Origin: JBBRXJ01 sp038248505
Lineage (GTDB): Bacteria > Bacteroidota > Bacteroidia > Bacteroidales > JBBRXJ01
Direction of reading: 5' to 3'
NCBI GenBank assembly: GCA_038248505.1
Contig: JBBRXJ010000047.1
Coordinates: forward strand, 1 to 27,731
DNA: 27,731 nucleotides
Under the pieces are notes generated by a model. It saw nothing but the letters and a program-made list of their open reading frames with translations, ran no database searches and was not told the origin of the DNA. A program made the translations under genes and the position numbers. Positions 6,736 to 15,968 of the stretch are shown here, piece after piece (position 1 is the stretch's first letter; each line of letters begins with the position of its first letter).

Positions 6736-7292
6736 TAACGATCTCTATCATCATGCTCATCATCATACTCAGAGTATTCATTAAACTCATCCATTATCTC
6801 ATCTTCAAGATGTGATTTACGCGTTTTTGCAGATTTTTTTTCAGCTAAATCATCGGTATCATCTTCAAGTAATAGCGAAGCTTCATCAAAAAGAATTTGT
6901 ATAGGAGCCTCTCCTTTTCGAGATTTGCATAGAGGATATTTTTTTGTTTTATCAGGATTACTAATGGAAATAAGTTCGATGAAGAAGGTACGATTGGAAA
7001 AATAATCGAAAAGATATACTAATCGCTGACGTTGTTTTACTATGTGATCCTTTAGTAACACATCATCCATAATGAGCTTATCACCTGGCGTATCCATCTC
7101 AACCAAGGTTATTTCATCTTCGCGCTCCCAATCGTCAGTGCATGTAAAAAAAGAAGCTAACTGAGAATTATCAAATTTCAGCTCTTGTTGAATAGCATTG
7201 TGAAAGTCAAGGAATGTTTGGTCGTCAGATATTTCAATATCTCTATAAAAATCTTCGACCTCATCTGAAATAAGCCGGAAACTAAAAATCAT
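6735..7292 (-). CDS. Plasmid pRiA4b ORF-3-like protein
   Basis: Residues 1-125 follow the pRiA4b ORF-3/TnpR-like family (PF07929): MIFSFRLISDEVEDFYRDIE, then TFLDFHNAIQQEL, ASFFTCTDDWEREDEITL and a late QRLVYLFDYFSNRTFFIEL. Members are widespread and their role is unknown; in Bacteroidota they often stand next to miaA. The last 50 residues are low-complexity and highly acidic (EEDDTDDLAEKK to EYDDEHDDRDR), which suggests a disordered tail or binding to a basic partner. It is packed between the acyl-CoA reductase (3-base gap) and miaA (1-base overlap). Confidence 0.8.
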   Translation of the reverse strand: MIFSFRLISDEVEDFYRDIEISDDQTFLDFHNAIQQELKFDNSQLASFFTCTDDWEREDEITLVEMDTPGDKLIMDDVLLKDHIVKQRQRLVYLFDYFSNRTFFIELISISNPDKTKKYPLCKSRKGEAPIQILFDEASLLLEDDTDDLAEKKSAKTRKSHLEDEIMDEFNEYSEYDDEHDDRDR

Positions 7293-7295
7293 AAA

Positions 7296-8360
7296 TTAAA
7301 TTTTAAGTAAAAAATTCATTACGTCTATTCCATCAGGGTAATCAAATAAAGAGGGTACTTGCGTATTACCAAAGCCAATGGAAACTTTAAAATAATTATT
7401 TTTTGTGACAACACATTGTATTTGATCAATATTTTTTTCAATCGTATCAATAAGTTTTTGAATTTCACTATAATACTCAAAATACAAAACCGCAACAGGT
7501 GATGTATTTGCTGTATCTTCTTTCATAATTAAAAAGCCATTATCCAAATGGGGTAATGCACTTAACAAATAAACCGAACGATGGTAGTCGTGATTATTGG
7601 CATATTTATTATGTGAATATAAATATTCGTAGGGCTTAAAATATGGGTACAATTTTGATGGATCACTATCTTTTGGCAGAAATACTTTTGAAATATTTCT
7701 GCATCCCATTCCGAAATACATAAAAATATCTTTTGCCAATTCTTTTAGCTCCTCGTTGGTTTCACTTCCATCAAGAATGGCAATGGAGCTTCTATTTTTG
7801 CGAATAATATTCGGATACTTAGCAAAATATTGTTCAAAATAGCGCGCTGTATTATTGGAGCCTGTTGCAATAATAGCATCAATTTCAGGCATCATTCCAT
7901 CAATAAATAAAATTGCATTTTTTAAAACAGGCTGTAATTCAAAAAGCATTTTAGCAACCATTTGCATTAAGCTATTATCTTTTGAAGAAAGTTTACCAAT
8001 AAAAATATGACCCGACATTACAACACAAAACAGATCATGGAAATTCACCATCGGAATATTGCCCGCCATTATTACACCAACTTTTTTTATGGTCTTTGGG
8101 TTGTCTAATATTTCATAACTTTTTATCCAATCATTTATTGATTGCTCTTGCAACATCAAACCAAGTGAGACGATGGCACTACGAACAAATTCAGGGGTGA
8201 ACCAAGCATTATAAATATGTGCCTGTTCAATTTCTTTTTCAAATGCTTCAAAATAGATCTCCTTTAACAAACATGTACTTTTTGGCAAGTTCTCATCATA
8301 TAGACGAAAAAAATTTCCTAGCTGAATAAAGGCATCAGTGCGCTCTTTTATGGATGTCAT
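7296..8360 (-). CDS. LuxC-type acyl-CoA reductase
   Basis: This is a member of the LuxC acyl-CoA reductase family within the aldehyde dehydrogenase fold, expected to reduce a fatty acyl-CoA to the aldehyde with NADPH. The 354 residues match the Bacteroidota version, shorter than Vibrio LuxC. Seen: GVIMAGNIPMVNFHD (95-109) in the cofactor region, IFIGKLSSKD (119-128), IIATGSNNTARYFEQYF (163-179), and the probable catalytic Cys220 in FGMGCRNISKVFLP. No luciferase or acyltransferase partner lies nearby, so its substrate and purpose are open. It is 151 bases downstream of the aconitase gene and almost touches the pRiA4b-like gene. Confidence 0.85.
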   Translation of the reverse strand: MTSIKERTDAFIQLGNFFRLYDENLPKSTCLLKEIYFEAFEKEIEQAHIYNAWFTPEFVRSAIVSLGLMLQEQSINDWIKSYEILDNPKTIKKVGVIMAGNIPMVNFHDLFCVVMSGHIFIGKLSSKDNSLMQMVAKMLFELQPVLKNAILFIDGMMPEIDAIIATGSNNTARYFEQYFAKYPNIIRKNRSSIAILDGSETNEELKELAKDIFMYFGMGCRNISKVFLPKDSDPSKLYPYFKPYEYLYSHNKYANNHDYHRSVYLLSALPHLDNGFLIMKEDTANTSPVAVLYFEYYSEIQKLIDTIEKNIDQIQCVVTKNNYFKVSIGFGNTQVPSLFDYPDGIDVMNFLLKI

Positions 8361-8511
8361 TTGTTTTAATTTTTGAGGTTTGGCTAGCGGTTAGGCACTT
8401 CTCCACCGAGGCGGTTACAATCAATAACCACTCAGGTTTCAACTCCTCATCAAATCTTACCAACTCCTGTTCGGCTGATCAACTCTTCAAATCTTCTAAA
8501 CTCCTTCTTCC

Positions 8512-10767
8512 TCATTTCTTCATCATATTCAAAGCTGCTCCTGCTTTAAACCATTCTATCTGATTCCAATTATAACTATGATTTAGTAGTATTTCATCAG
8601 ATGATCCATCACTATGATGTAAAACTAAACACAAAGTATTGCCTGGTAAAAACTGTGTAAGTCCAGTAATATCGATACGATCATCCTCACATATTCGATC
8701 ATAATCTTCTTTATTGGCAAAAGTAAGAGCGAGCATACCTTGCTTTTTCAAATTCGTTTCATGTATGCGAGCAAAGGAACGTACAATAACTGCTCGTACG
8801 CCAAGGTAACGAGGCTCCATAGCAGCATGTTCACGCGAAGAACCTTCGCCATAATTCTCATCGCCAATAATAATAGAACCATTTCCTTCCTCCTTATATA
8901 TAGCAGCAGATTCAGGAACCGTAAGATATTTACCGTGCAGTAAATTTTTTACTTCATTCGTTTTTTCATTGAAGACATTTAATGCTCCTATTAATAAATT
9001 GTTTGAAATATTACCTAAATGACCTCTAAATTTAAGCCAAGGGCCAGCCATTGAAATATGATCGGTGGTACATTTCCCTTTTACTTTTATGAGTAGATTA
9101 AGTCCCAATAAATCCGCCCCATCCCATGCAGCAAAAGGTTCGAGCAATTGCAAGCGATCTGATTTGGGATCAACAATCACTTTAATTTTTGAACCCTCCA
9201 TAGCAGGAGCTTGATATCCTATATCTTTTGCATCGAAACCGAGTGGTGGCAATTCTAGGCCTTCAGGAATTTCGAGTTTTACTGCAACGCCGTCTTCATT
9301 AATGAGAGAATCTGTAATCGGATTAAAGGTTAAATCGCCTGCAATAGCATATACTGTAACCATTTCAGGTGATGAAACAAAAGCGTGGGTATTGGGATTC
9401 CCATCATTACGTTTTGCAAAATTGCGGTTGAAAGAGGTAACAATGGAGTTGGCCTCTTGCTTATCGGCCCCTAAACGCTCCCACTGTCCTATGCACGGAC
9501 CGCAAGCATTTGCAAGTACAACAGCACCAGCTTGGGTAAATATATCCAACAATCCATCACGTTGCATGGTGTAGCGAATAAGTTCAGAGCCAGGGGTAAT
9601 AATTATCTGAGCCTTTACTTTTATTTTTTTGCTGAGGGCTTGTTTCAGTAATGATGCAGCACGTGTAATATCTTCGTAAGACGAGTTGGTACATGAGCCA
9701 ATAAGTCCGGCTTCAATCTTTTGTGGGTAATTGTTATCGCGAACAGCTTTGGCAAATTCTGATAAACTCCAGGCTTTATCAGGAGTAAAAGGTCCATTAA
9801 TATGAGGCTCCAGCGAATTTAAGTCAATCTCAATAACCTGATCAAAATATTTCTCTGGATTCAGATATACATCTTCATCCCCAGTAAGATAATCCTTCAT
9901 AGTATCTGCCACATCAGCCACAGCCGATCTTCCGGTATTGCGCAAATATTGACTCATTTTTTCATCATAACCAAAAATTGAGGTGGTTGCTCCCACTTCA
10001 GCACCCATATTGCAAATGGTTGCTTTTCCTGTGCTGGACATAGAGGTAGCACCATCGCCAAAATACTCTATAATGTAGCCAGTACCCCCTTTAACAGTGA
10101 GCATTCCAGCCAATTTTAATATTACATCTTTTGCAGAGGCAAAACCATTTAGTTTACCATTAAGCTTAACGCCAATAAAACGAGGAAATTTTAGTTCCCA
10201 TGGCATACCCGCCATTACGTCAACCGCATCGGCTCCCCCAACACCAATTGCAATCATGCCTAATCCGCCAGCATTAACGGTATGCGAATCAGTACCTATC
10301 ATCATGCCGCCTGGAAAAGCGTAATTTTCGAGAATTACTTGATGAATTATACCAGCACCAGGCTTCCAAAAACCAATTCCATATTTTAGTGATACCGAAC
10401 TAAGAAAATCATACACTTCTTTGTTAGTGATATTTGCAGAGCTTAAATCTTTTAAAGCACCCTCTTTGGCTAAAATCAAATGATCGCAATGTACCGTTGA
10501 TGGAACCGCCACACGCGCACGACCCGACTGCATAAACTGCAAAAGAGCCATTTGAGCGGTAGCATCTTGCATTGCTACACGATCTGGATTAAAATTTACA
10601 TAATCTGCGCCACGCATAAAAGGCTTTTTAAGAGCCCCTTCGCTTAAATGGCTATATAACACCTTCTCTGCTAATATCATAGGGCGTTTAAGCAAGCCCG
10701 ACACCCCATCAATTCTTCCTTTCATTTCTCCATAAACGGAGCGAATCATCTCTAAATCAAACATCAT
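8512..10767 (-). CDS. acn: Aconitate hydratase
   Basis: Aconitase interconverts citrate and isocitrate in the TCA cycle using a [4Fe-4S] cluster. The 751-residue protein is of the mitochondrial-type subgroup common in Bacteroidota. Seen: the active-site stretch GTDSHTVNAGGLGMIAIGVG (158-177), the cluster ligands Cys359 in GSCTNSSYEDITRA and Cys422 and Cys425 in ACGPCIGQW, and the swivel-domain GDENYGEGSSREHAAMEPR near the C-terminus. Either of two adjacent Met codons could be the start. It is the first gene of the leftward run and is divergent from the SiaC-type gene. No regulatory element is evident in the shared upstream region. Confidence 0.96.
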   Translation of the reverse strand: MMFDLEMIRSVYGEMKGRIDGVSGLLKRPMILAEKVLYSHLSEGALKKPFMRGADYVNFNPDRVAMQDATAQMALLQFMQSGRARVAVPSTVHCDHLILAKEGALKDLSSANITNKEVYDFLSSVSLKYGIGFWKPGAGIIHQVILENYAFPGGMMIGTDSHTVNAGGLGMIAIGVGGADAVDVMAGMPWELKFPRFIGVKLNGKLNGFASAKDVILKLAGMLTVKGGTGYIIEYFGDGATSMSSTGKATICNMGAEVGATTSIFGYDEKMSQYLRNTGRSAVADVADTMKDYLTGDEDVYLNPEKYFDQVIEIDLNSLEPHINGPFTPDKAWSLSEFAKAVRDNNYPQKIEAGLIGSCTNSSYEDITRAASLLKQALSKKIKVKAQIIITPGSELIRYTMQRDGLLDIFTQAGAVVLANACGPCIGQWERLGADKQEANSIVTSFNRNFAKRNDGNPNTHAFVSSPEMVTVYAIAGDLTFNPITDSLINEDGVAVKLEIPEGLELPPLGFDAKDIGYQAPAMEGSKIKVIVDPKSDRLQLLEPFAAWDGADLLGLNLLIKVKGKCTTDHISMAGPWLKFRGHLGNISNNLLIGALNVFNEKTNEVKNLLHGKYLTVPESAAIYKEEGNGSIIIGDENYGEGSSREHAAMEPRYLGVRAVIVRSFARIHETNLKKQGMLALTFANKEDYDRICEDDRIDITGLTQFLPGNTLCLVLHHSDGSSDEILLNHSYNWNQIEWFKAGAALNMMKK

Positions 10768-11003
10768 AGCTTTCTTTTTTAATAGCGTTTAAATTGATTA
10801 TTATAGGTTGTCAAATTGAAAAAAAACTGTTTTAATGAATTAACAATGTTAATAACTCAAAAAGTAAAATTTCATTAAATAACATAAAATGCTCAAATTC
10901 GTCTCATTCAATAAGAGCGTCAAAGATAAAAAAATTAACTATTTATCAGGTTTAAGGAAATGTATTGATTTTTTTCATAAATTTATTTCCAAATAGCTTA
11001 GCC

Positions 11004-11387
11004 ATGCAAGATTTAATCATTAATCAATCAAAAACCGCCCCTGCTGTTCATTTCAGGCCAAACGGGCAATTAAATATAGATGGGCGCTCCATATTAGAGG
11101 ATCCTGCTAAATATTATCAAGAATTAATAAATTGGCTCATCGAATATTTTAAGGCCCCGGCTGACATAACGCAACTTATTGTTAAGATGGAGTATCTTAA
11201 TAGTGGCTCATCAAAATATATGACTAGTGTTATGCGTATTTTGGAAGAACAACAACAAAAAGGGCGTAAAATCAATGTTGAATGGCATTATGAGGATGAT
11301 GATGAGTCCGTTTTGGAACTAGGGCAGCACTTTGCTGATAATTTAAAACTTAATTTAAAACTTATTCCACACGCTGAAGATGAATAA
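11004..11387 (+). CDS. siaC: SiaC-type (DUF1987) regulatory phosphoprotein
   Basis: This 127-residue protein belongs to DUF1987, whose characterised member is Pseudomonas SiaC. SiaC is reversibly phosphorylated by the SiaB kinase and SiaA phosphatase, and binds the diguanylate cyclase SiaD. Seen: APAVHFRPNGQLNIDGRSI (10-28), the region holding the phospho-acceptor in YLNSGSSKYMTSVMRIL, and the signature WHYEDDDESVLELGQHFAD. The frame is open to an ATG at 10965, but MQDLII at 11004 fits family starts. No siaA, siaB or siaD homologue is in the window, so its partners must be elsewhere or absent. Confidence 0.8.
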   Translation: MQDLIINQSKTAPAVHFRPNGQLNIDGRSILEDPAKYYQELINWLIEYFKAPADITQLIVKMEYLNSGSSKYMTSVMRILEEQQQKGRKINVEWHYEDDDESVLELGQHFADNLKLNLKLIPHAEDE

Positions 11388-11513
11388 ACTTTATTTCTTC
11401 TGCATAAGCTTCAAAATCTGCTTTTTACAAGTAAAATATCATTGAGCATTTTTAAAATGTTGTAATACGAAAGGTGAAGCTATATTCCTAATTAGACAAA
11501 GGTTTTTTTAATT

Positions 11514-12314
11514 TTAAAAGCTATTACAACAGTATTCAAAAAAGGTATTATCGTTAATACTGCAGGGATAATTCAACATATTGTATTCATAATTATATTG
11601 AATTGTATCCATTATCTCTTTTTCAGAAGTAAAATTAGTCACAATAACCCGCTTCAAATTTTCCTTATAATTACCAATCGGATATCCATAGAACAATTCA
11701 GAATGATTAATCTCAGAACTGAAGCCAATTAGAGGATTTGAACGTCCATCATAGGTGAATAAAATTTGTTGCGTTAATATTTTATTATTATCAAGAACAT
11801 CGCATTTAATAGGCTTACCACTTAAATCGTAGTTATATTTATAATACTGAAAAGGTCTTTTATTAAAATACACTACTTGCTCAGCAATCAATCCTCTGTA
11901 ATTATAAAAAAAATGACGAGGCATGGTATGCGTGTTATTATCTGTTTTTATTAATCTACCTTTTCTATCATAAGTAAATGTTTGTAAATCATAATTTGGT
12001 CCCGTAATTGATTTTATGCTTTCTACTCTTTTCTCAGCATTATAATGGAAAAACAATTCGCGTTTCAAACTTGCGTTTTCTGTTAATATCTCAACATACT
12101 CGAGCAATCCAGCATGGTTGTATTGAAGATTTATATTCCGTCTATTTGTTTTTCCTTCAGAAAAAACAATATTTGTTAAGCGATATTTTGGTTCATGCTT
12201 ATTCGAACTATTGCATGAAAAAAACAACAAAAAAAAAGTTAAAATGAATATCTTAATAAAAAGATTTTTTATAGAATTGATTCTGCATATTGATACACCA
12301 AAAACAAATTTCAT
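11514..12314 (-). CDS. Putative lipoprotein with YD-like repeats
   Basis: I do not recognise a named family. From ATG 12314 the protein has 266 residues, with a hydrophobic stretch (18-32) ending in the lipobox-like FFSC, Cys34. The region before it is longer than usual, so the true start may be a later non-ATG codon; the frame also runs up to ATG 12371. The exported part is built of short units of about 25-40 residues: YNHAGLLEYVE, YNAEKRVESI, YDRKGRLIKTD, YNYRGLIAEQ, YDLSGKPIKC and YDGRSNPLIGF. This is the pattern of YD (RHS-like) repeats in small Bacteroidota lipoproteins. The end is Cys-rich (FFEYCCNSF). It follows fmt by 124 bases, measured from the ATG used here. The function is unknown. 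Confidence 0.7.
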   Translation of the reverse strand: MKFVFGVSICRINSIKNLFIKIFILTFFLLFFSCNSSNKHEPKYRLTNIVFSEGKTNRRNINLQYNHAGLLEYVEILTENASLKRELFFHYNAEKRVESIKSITGPNYDLQTFTYDRKGRLIKTDNNTHTMPRHFFYNYRGLIAEQVVYFNKRPFQYYKYNYDLSGKPIKCDVLDNNKILTQQILFTYDGRSNPLIGFSSEINHSELFYGYPIGNYKENLKRVIVTNFTSEKEIMDTIQYNYEYNMLNYPCSINDNTFFEYCCNSF

Positions 12315-12438
12315 ACTAAAATACCAAAGTAGGTGGCTACTTTTATTGATATATAAGTGATTTGGTTTCATTAAAAATCAGTAAATATCTAAGTGTTTTA
12401 CAATTATAATTATTTAATTCAAAAGTACCCTAAGCCAT

Positions 12439-13413
12439 TTACTTAAAGTATAAAATTTGATTTGATTTAAAACCTTTAAGAAATTCGGAACTTAACATTC
12501 TTTTCTTTCCAGCAATTTGAATTTCAATTACAATCAAAAAGCCATTAACACATGCAACTTTAAGGGTTTCTTTTCCTTCAATAATAATTTTCCCTGGCAC
12601 ATAATTGTGATTTTGCACGTCAATTTTTGAAGAGAATATTTTTGCGCTCAAGGGCGCCTCATTTTCAATAACTAATTCAGACCAGGCAGTTGGGTACGGA
12701 CAAAGGCCTCTAATAAAATTATATAATTCATAAGCTGTTTTCATCCAATTGATGCGACAATCATCTCTGGAAATTTTTGGTGCGATTTTAAGTACTTCAT
12801 CATTATTAATTAGATCCGATTGAGAAATACTGGGAGTATTCTCACTTAGTATTACATTTGTAGTTTTAATGACGAGAGCTGCTCCAGCATACATCATTCT
12901 ATCATGTAATGAACCAGCAGAGTCGTCATTACTAATAGGAATTTCTTCTCTAAAAATAATGTTCCCCGTATCAATTTTGTGTTCTAAAAAAAAGGTGGTA
13001 ATACCAGTTGTCTTTTCCCCATTTATTACTACCCAATTAATTGGAGCAGCACCTCTATAATGAGGCAATAAAGAGCCATGCAGATTAACGGTACCTAAAG
13101 ATGGCATTGCCCAAATAATTTCAGGTAACATGCGAAAAGCAACAACAATTTGGAGATTTGCATTAAAAGATTTCAACTCCTCAATGAAAGATGAGTCTTT
13201 TAAATTGGTTGGTTGAAGTATGGGGATATTATTTAAAAGCGCAAAGTCTTTTACAGGAGATGTAGATAATTTTTGACCTCTTCCTGCAGGTTTATCAGCA
13301 ACAGTAACTACGGCAACTACAATGAATTTATTGTCACACAAGGCTTTTAAAGATGCTACAGCAAATTCAGGTGTCCCCATAAAAACAATTCGTAGGTTTT
13401 CTCTATTCGCCAC
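12439..13413 (-). CDS. fmt: Methionyl-tRNA formyltransferase
   Basis: Fmt moves a formyl group from 10-formyltetrahydrofolate to initiator Met-tRNA. The 324 residues match the family. Seen: RIVFMGTPEFAVASL (8-22), KPAGRGQKLSTSPVK (41-55), the catalytic triad Asn110 and His112 in NLHGSLLPHYRGAAPINW with Asp148 in HKIDTGN, and a C-terminal domain with YNFIRGLCPYPTAW. The gene starts 15 bases after ribBA and is evidently co-transcribed with it. Confidence 0.96.
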   Translation of the reverse strand: MANRENLRIVFMGTPEFAVASLKALCDNKFIVVAVVTVADKPAGRGQKLSTSPVKDFALLNNIPILQPTNLKDSSFIEELKSFNANLQIVVAFRMLPEIIWAMPSLGTVNLHGSLLPHYRGAAPINWVVINGEKTTGITTFFLEHKIDTGNIIFREEIPISNDDSAGSLHDRMMYAGAALVIKTTNVILSENTPSISQSDLINNDEVLKIAPKISRDDCRINWMKTAYELYNFIRGLCPYPTAWSELVIENEAPLSAKIFSSKIDVQNHNYVPGKIIIEGKETLKVACVNGFLIVIEIQIAGKKRMLSSEFLKGFKSNQILYFK

Positions 13414-13428
13414 AAAAAAAATATTTAA

Positions 13429-14691
13429 TTATAATTTCTCGTCATTGGTATTTCCATCAATCATTTCCAGAAAATGGCCCATTCTATTCTTTTTAGTTTC
13501 AAGATAGAAATGGTTATGCTCATTTGGTTGTATCTCCAATTTTATATTCTCAATTATTTCAAGACCGTAGCTCTCAAGACCAACACGTTTTACCGGATTA
13601 TTACTTAAAAGTCTTAATTTACCCAATCCTAATTCTCTTAAAATTGCAGCACCAATACCATAATCACGTTCATCTTCTTTAAACCCGAGCTGAGTATTTG
13701 CATCAACAGTATCCACACCCATTTCTTGCAACTTATAGGTTCGAATTTTATTAAACAATCCAATTCCACGCCCTTCTTGATTGAGATACAACAATACCCC
13801 TTTACCTTCTTTTTCAATCAATTCCATTGCCTTATGTAATTGCGGTCCACAGTCACAACGATATGATCCAAAAATATCACCCGTAACACAACTAGAATGC
13901 ACACGAACAAGAACGGGTTCATCTTTAGTCCACTGCCCCTTAAACAAGGCAATATGTTCCAATCCATCTGATTTTTGTTTAAAAGGAATAAGTCCAAAAG
14001 TTCCCCATTCGGTAGGTAATTTAACTTGTTCGCCTTTTATAATAACACTCTCGCGAGATAATTGAAAAGCAATAAGAGCCTTTATAGATATTAATTTAAG
14101 ATTAAAGCGTTCAGCAATTTTAACTAATTGAGGAAGACGAGCCATAGTGCCATCATCATTCATTATTTCAACAATTGCGGCACCAGGTCGTAAACCAGCA
14201 AGACGTGCCAAATCTACAGCTGCTTCGGTATGCCCAGCACGTCGAAGTACGCCTTTATTTCGTGCTTTAAGAGGGAAAATATGACCAGGTCGTGCAAGCT
14301 CAGCGGGTCTTGTTGATGGATCAACCAATGCCTGTATGGTTTTCGCTCTGTCATGTGCTGAAATACCAGTTGTACAGCCTTTTCCATTCAAATCAACAGG
14401 AATTGTAAATGGAGTGTTATGTTGCGATGTGTTATTATTTACCATCATATCTAACTCCAACTCTTCGCATCGGCTTTCGGTTAAGGGCGCACATATTAAG
14501 CCTTTACCATAGGTTGCCATGAAATTTACAATTTCGGGCGTAACCTTTTCTGCTGCTGCAACAAAATCCCCCTCGTTTTCTCTATCTTCATCATCAACAA
14601 CAATAATGATTTTCCCATCTCGAATATCTTTAATAGCCTCATCAATTGAATTAAAATTGAAATTAGGGCTATCTATTTTTGCAGTACTCAT
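13429..14691 (-). CDS. ribBA: Bifunctional DHBP synthase / GTP cyclohydrolase II
   Basis: RibBA makes both riboflavin precursors: the four-carbon unit from ribulose 5-phosphate (N-terminal half) and the pyrimidine from GTP (C-terminal half). The RibB half shows DDEDRENEGD, HDRAKTIQALVDP and the RAGHTEAAVDLARLAGL block. The RibA half shows the zinc ligands in SSCVTGDIFGSYRCDCGPQL and the GTP-binding NQEGRGIGLFNKIRTYKLQE. The start MSTAKID at 14691 is chosen; the frame is open seven codons further to ATG 14712. Two glycosyltransferases and an LptF/G permease precede it on the same strand, with a 92 to 113 base gap. Confidence 0.96.
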   Translation of the reverse strand: MSTAKIDSPNFNFNSIDEAIKDIRDGKIIIVVDDEDRENEGDFVAAAEKVTPEIVNFMATYGKGLICAPLTESRCEELELDMMVNNNTSQHNTPFTIPVDLNGKGCTTGISAHDRAKTIQALVDPSTRPAELARPGHIFPLKARNKGVLRRAGHTEAAVDLARLAGLRPGAAIVEIMNDDGTMARLPQLVKIAERFNLKLISIKALIAFQLSRESVIIKGEQVKLPTEWGTFGLIPFKQKSDGLEHIALFKGQWTKDEPVLVRVHSSCVTGDIFGSYRCDCGPQLHKAMELIEKEGKGVLLYLNQEGRGIGLFNKIRTYKLQEMGVDTVDANTQLGFKEDERDYGIGAAILRELGLGKLRLLSNNPVKRVGLESYGLEIIENIKLEIQPNEHNHFYLETKKNRMGHFLEMIDGNTNDEKL

Positions 14692-14804
14692 ACGATCCAA
14701 ATTAAGATACAAAAATACGAATGTTTAACGAGAAAACCTTTGATTAAGATACAATTACTTTTATGAAATAACAGACCTAGTATGTTAACTATTAGGCTAC
14801 TACA

Positions 14805-15968
14805 CTAACTCCTGGCGGATTTATCCCAATTCACACTCTGCGCATCCTTAAAATAGCGTATTGCACCAAGATAGATTGAGTAATTCATAAGATAAATATA
14901 ATAGGGCACGGTTAGAATTTTAAATTTTGTTGACTTCTCCTCAATTAAATTACCTAGTAAAACAAATGCATATAAGACAAGCTGAAAAAAAAATAAAGCA
15001 AGATATATAGTGTGATCTTGTACCGATGACAAATACATATTTAATACAAAAACAATAGGAAACGCAATAGGAACAAGAGTCCAACGTAATACTTTATGTG
15101 AGATGTAATTTACCGATAGCCAACCATATTTAAAAGGATTCAGTAAATGTTTTAATTTTACTAATGCTTGCATACATCCTGATGCAATACGTATCTTACG
15201 TTTTAATTCCTCTTGAATATTAAGCGATGCCGTTTCAGTAGCACAGGCATTTGGTGCGTATGCAATTAAATATCCAAGAGATGCTATACGCATTGAAATA
15301 ATAAAATCATCAAGAATGATATTTTCTTCAACTTCTGAAAACAAGTCTTTACGAATTGCAAATAACTCGCCAGCTGCACCAATTGCAGAGTCTAATTTTG
15401 ATTCATATTTTTTTAAGCATGACTCATATTTCCAATATATACGTTCACCAGATACTGCAGCTGTCTCTTGTGTACTACCAACAATTCTCTTTTCGCCAGC
15501 TACACAACCAACACGAGGATCAGACATGTAACGCACAATTTCGCGTATAGAATCTGTTGTAAGTATGCTATTACAATCTGAGAAAATAATTATTGGTGAT
15601 GAAACAAGTAACATTCCTCTATTAATTGCGCCAATTTTCCCATTACGCTGTGGTTGATGATATACTTCTATGTTTTGATATTTTTTTAACACGTCTACTG
15701 ATCCATCGTCAGATCCATCAGTTACCCAAACAATACGCAATTTCTGCTTAGGATAATCTAATGACAAACAGTTTTGCATTTTTGCATGCAAATATTCCTT
15801 TTCATTATACGCAGCAATAAACAGACAAACTTCAGGCTCATAGCTCGGATCCTCTATTATTGGTTTGTGTTTTCTTATTTTCACCCCAAGGTATAAAACA
15901 AACCAAAATAAAAGATAGGTATAAATAATAATTCCTAAAAAGATCCAAAAAAGCAACTCAACTATCAT
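14805..15968 (-). CDS. Membrane glycosyltransferase, family 2
   Basis: This is a 387-residue GT2 enzyme built like processive or polyprenol-linked sugar transferases. Residues 5-30 form a membrane segment. The catalytic GT-A domain follows with EVCLFIAAYNEKEYL (about 46-60), RIVWVTDGSDDGSVDVL, a metal-binding IIIFSDCNS, and ILDDFIISMRI. The usual QxxRW motif is replaced by the weaker RKIRIASGCMQ. Three membrane segments close the protein (LRWTLVPIAFPIVFVLNMYL and two more). Its start overlaps the stop of the GT4 gene by ATGA, so the two are translated together. The acceptor sugar cannot be told. Confidence 0.88.
   Translation of the reverse strand: MIVELLFWIFLGIIIYTYLLFWFVLYLGVKIRKHKPIIEDPSYEPEVCLFIAAYNEKEYLHAKMQNCLSLDYPKQKLRIVWVTDGSDDGSVDVLKKYQNIEVYHQPQRNGKIGAINRGMLLVSSPIIIFSDCNSILTTDSIREIVRYMSDPRVGCVAGEKRIVGSTQETAAVSGERIYWKYESCLKKYESKLDSAIGAAGELFAIRKDLFSEVEENIILDDFIISMRIASLGYLIAYAPNACATETASLNIQEELKRKIRIASGCMQALVKLKHLLNPFKYGWLSVNYISHKVLRWTLVPIAFPIVFVLNMYLSSVQDHTIYLALFFFQLVLYAFVLLGNLIEEKSTKFKILTVPYYIYLMNYSIYLGAIRYFKDAQSVNWDKSARS

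Noticed and set aside
8451..8506. Imperfect direct repeat CAAATCTT...ACTCCT
   Set aside because: Two copies 37 bases apart with several mismatches in low-complexity pyrimidine-rich DNA are not enough to call a repeat element.
8450..8515. 21-residue frame overlapping the aconitase stop by ATGA, starting MRKKEFRRFEELIS
   Set aside because: The overlap suggests coupling, but the frame stops after 21 codons, the sequence continues only as broken frames, and I find no family resemblance.
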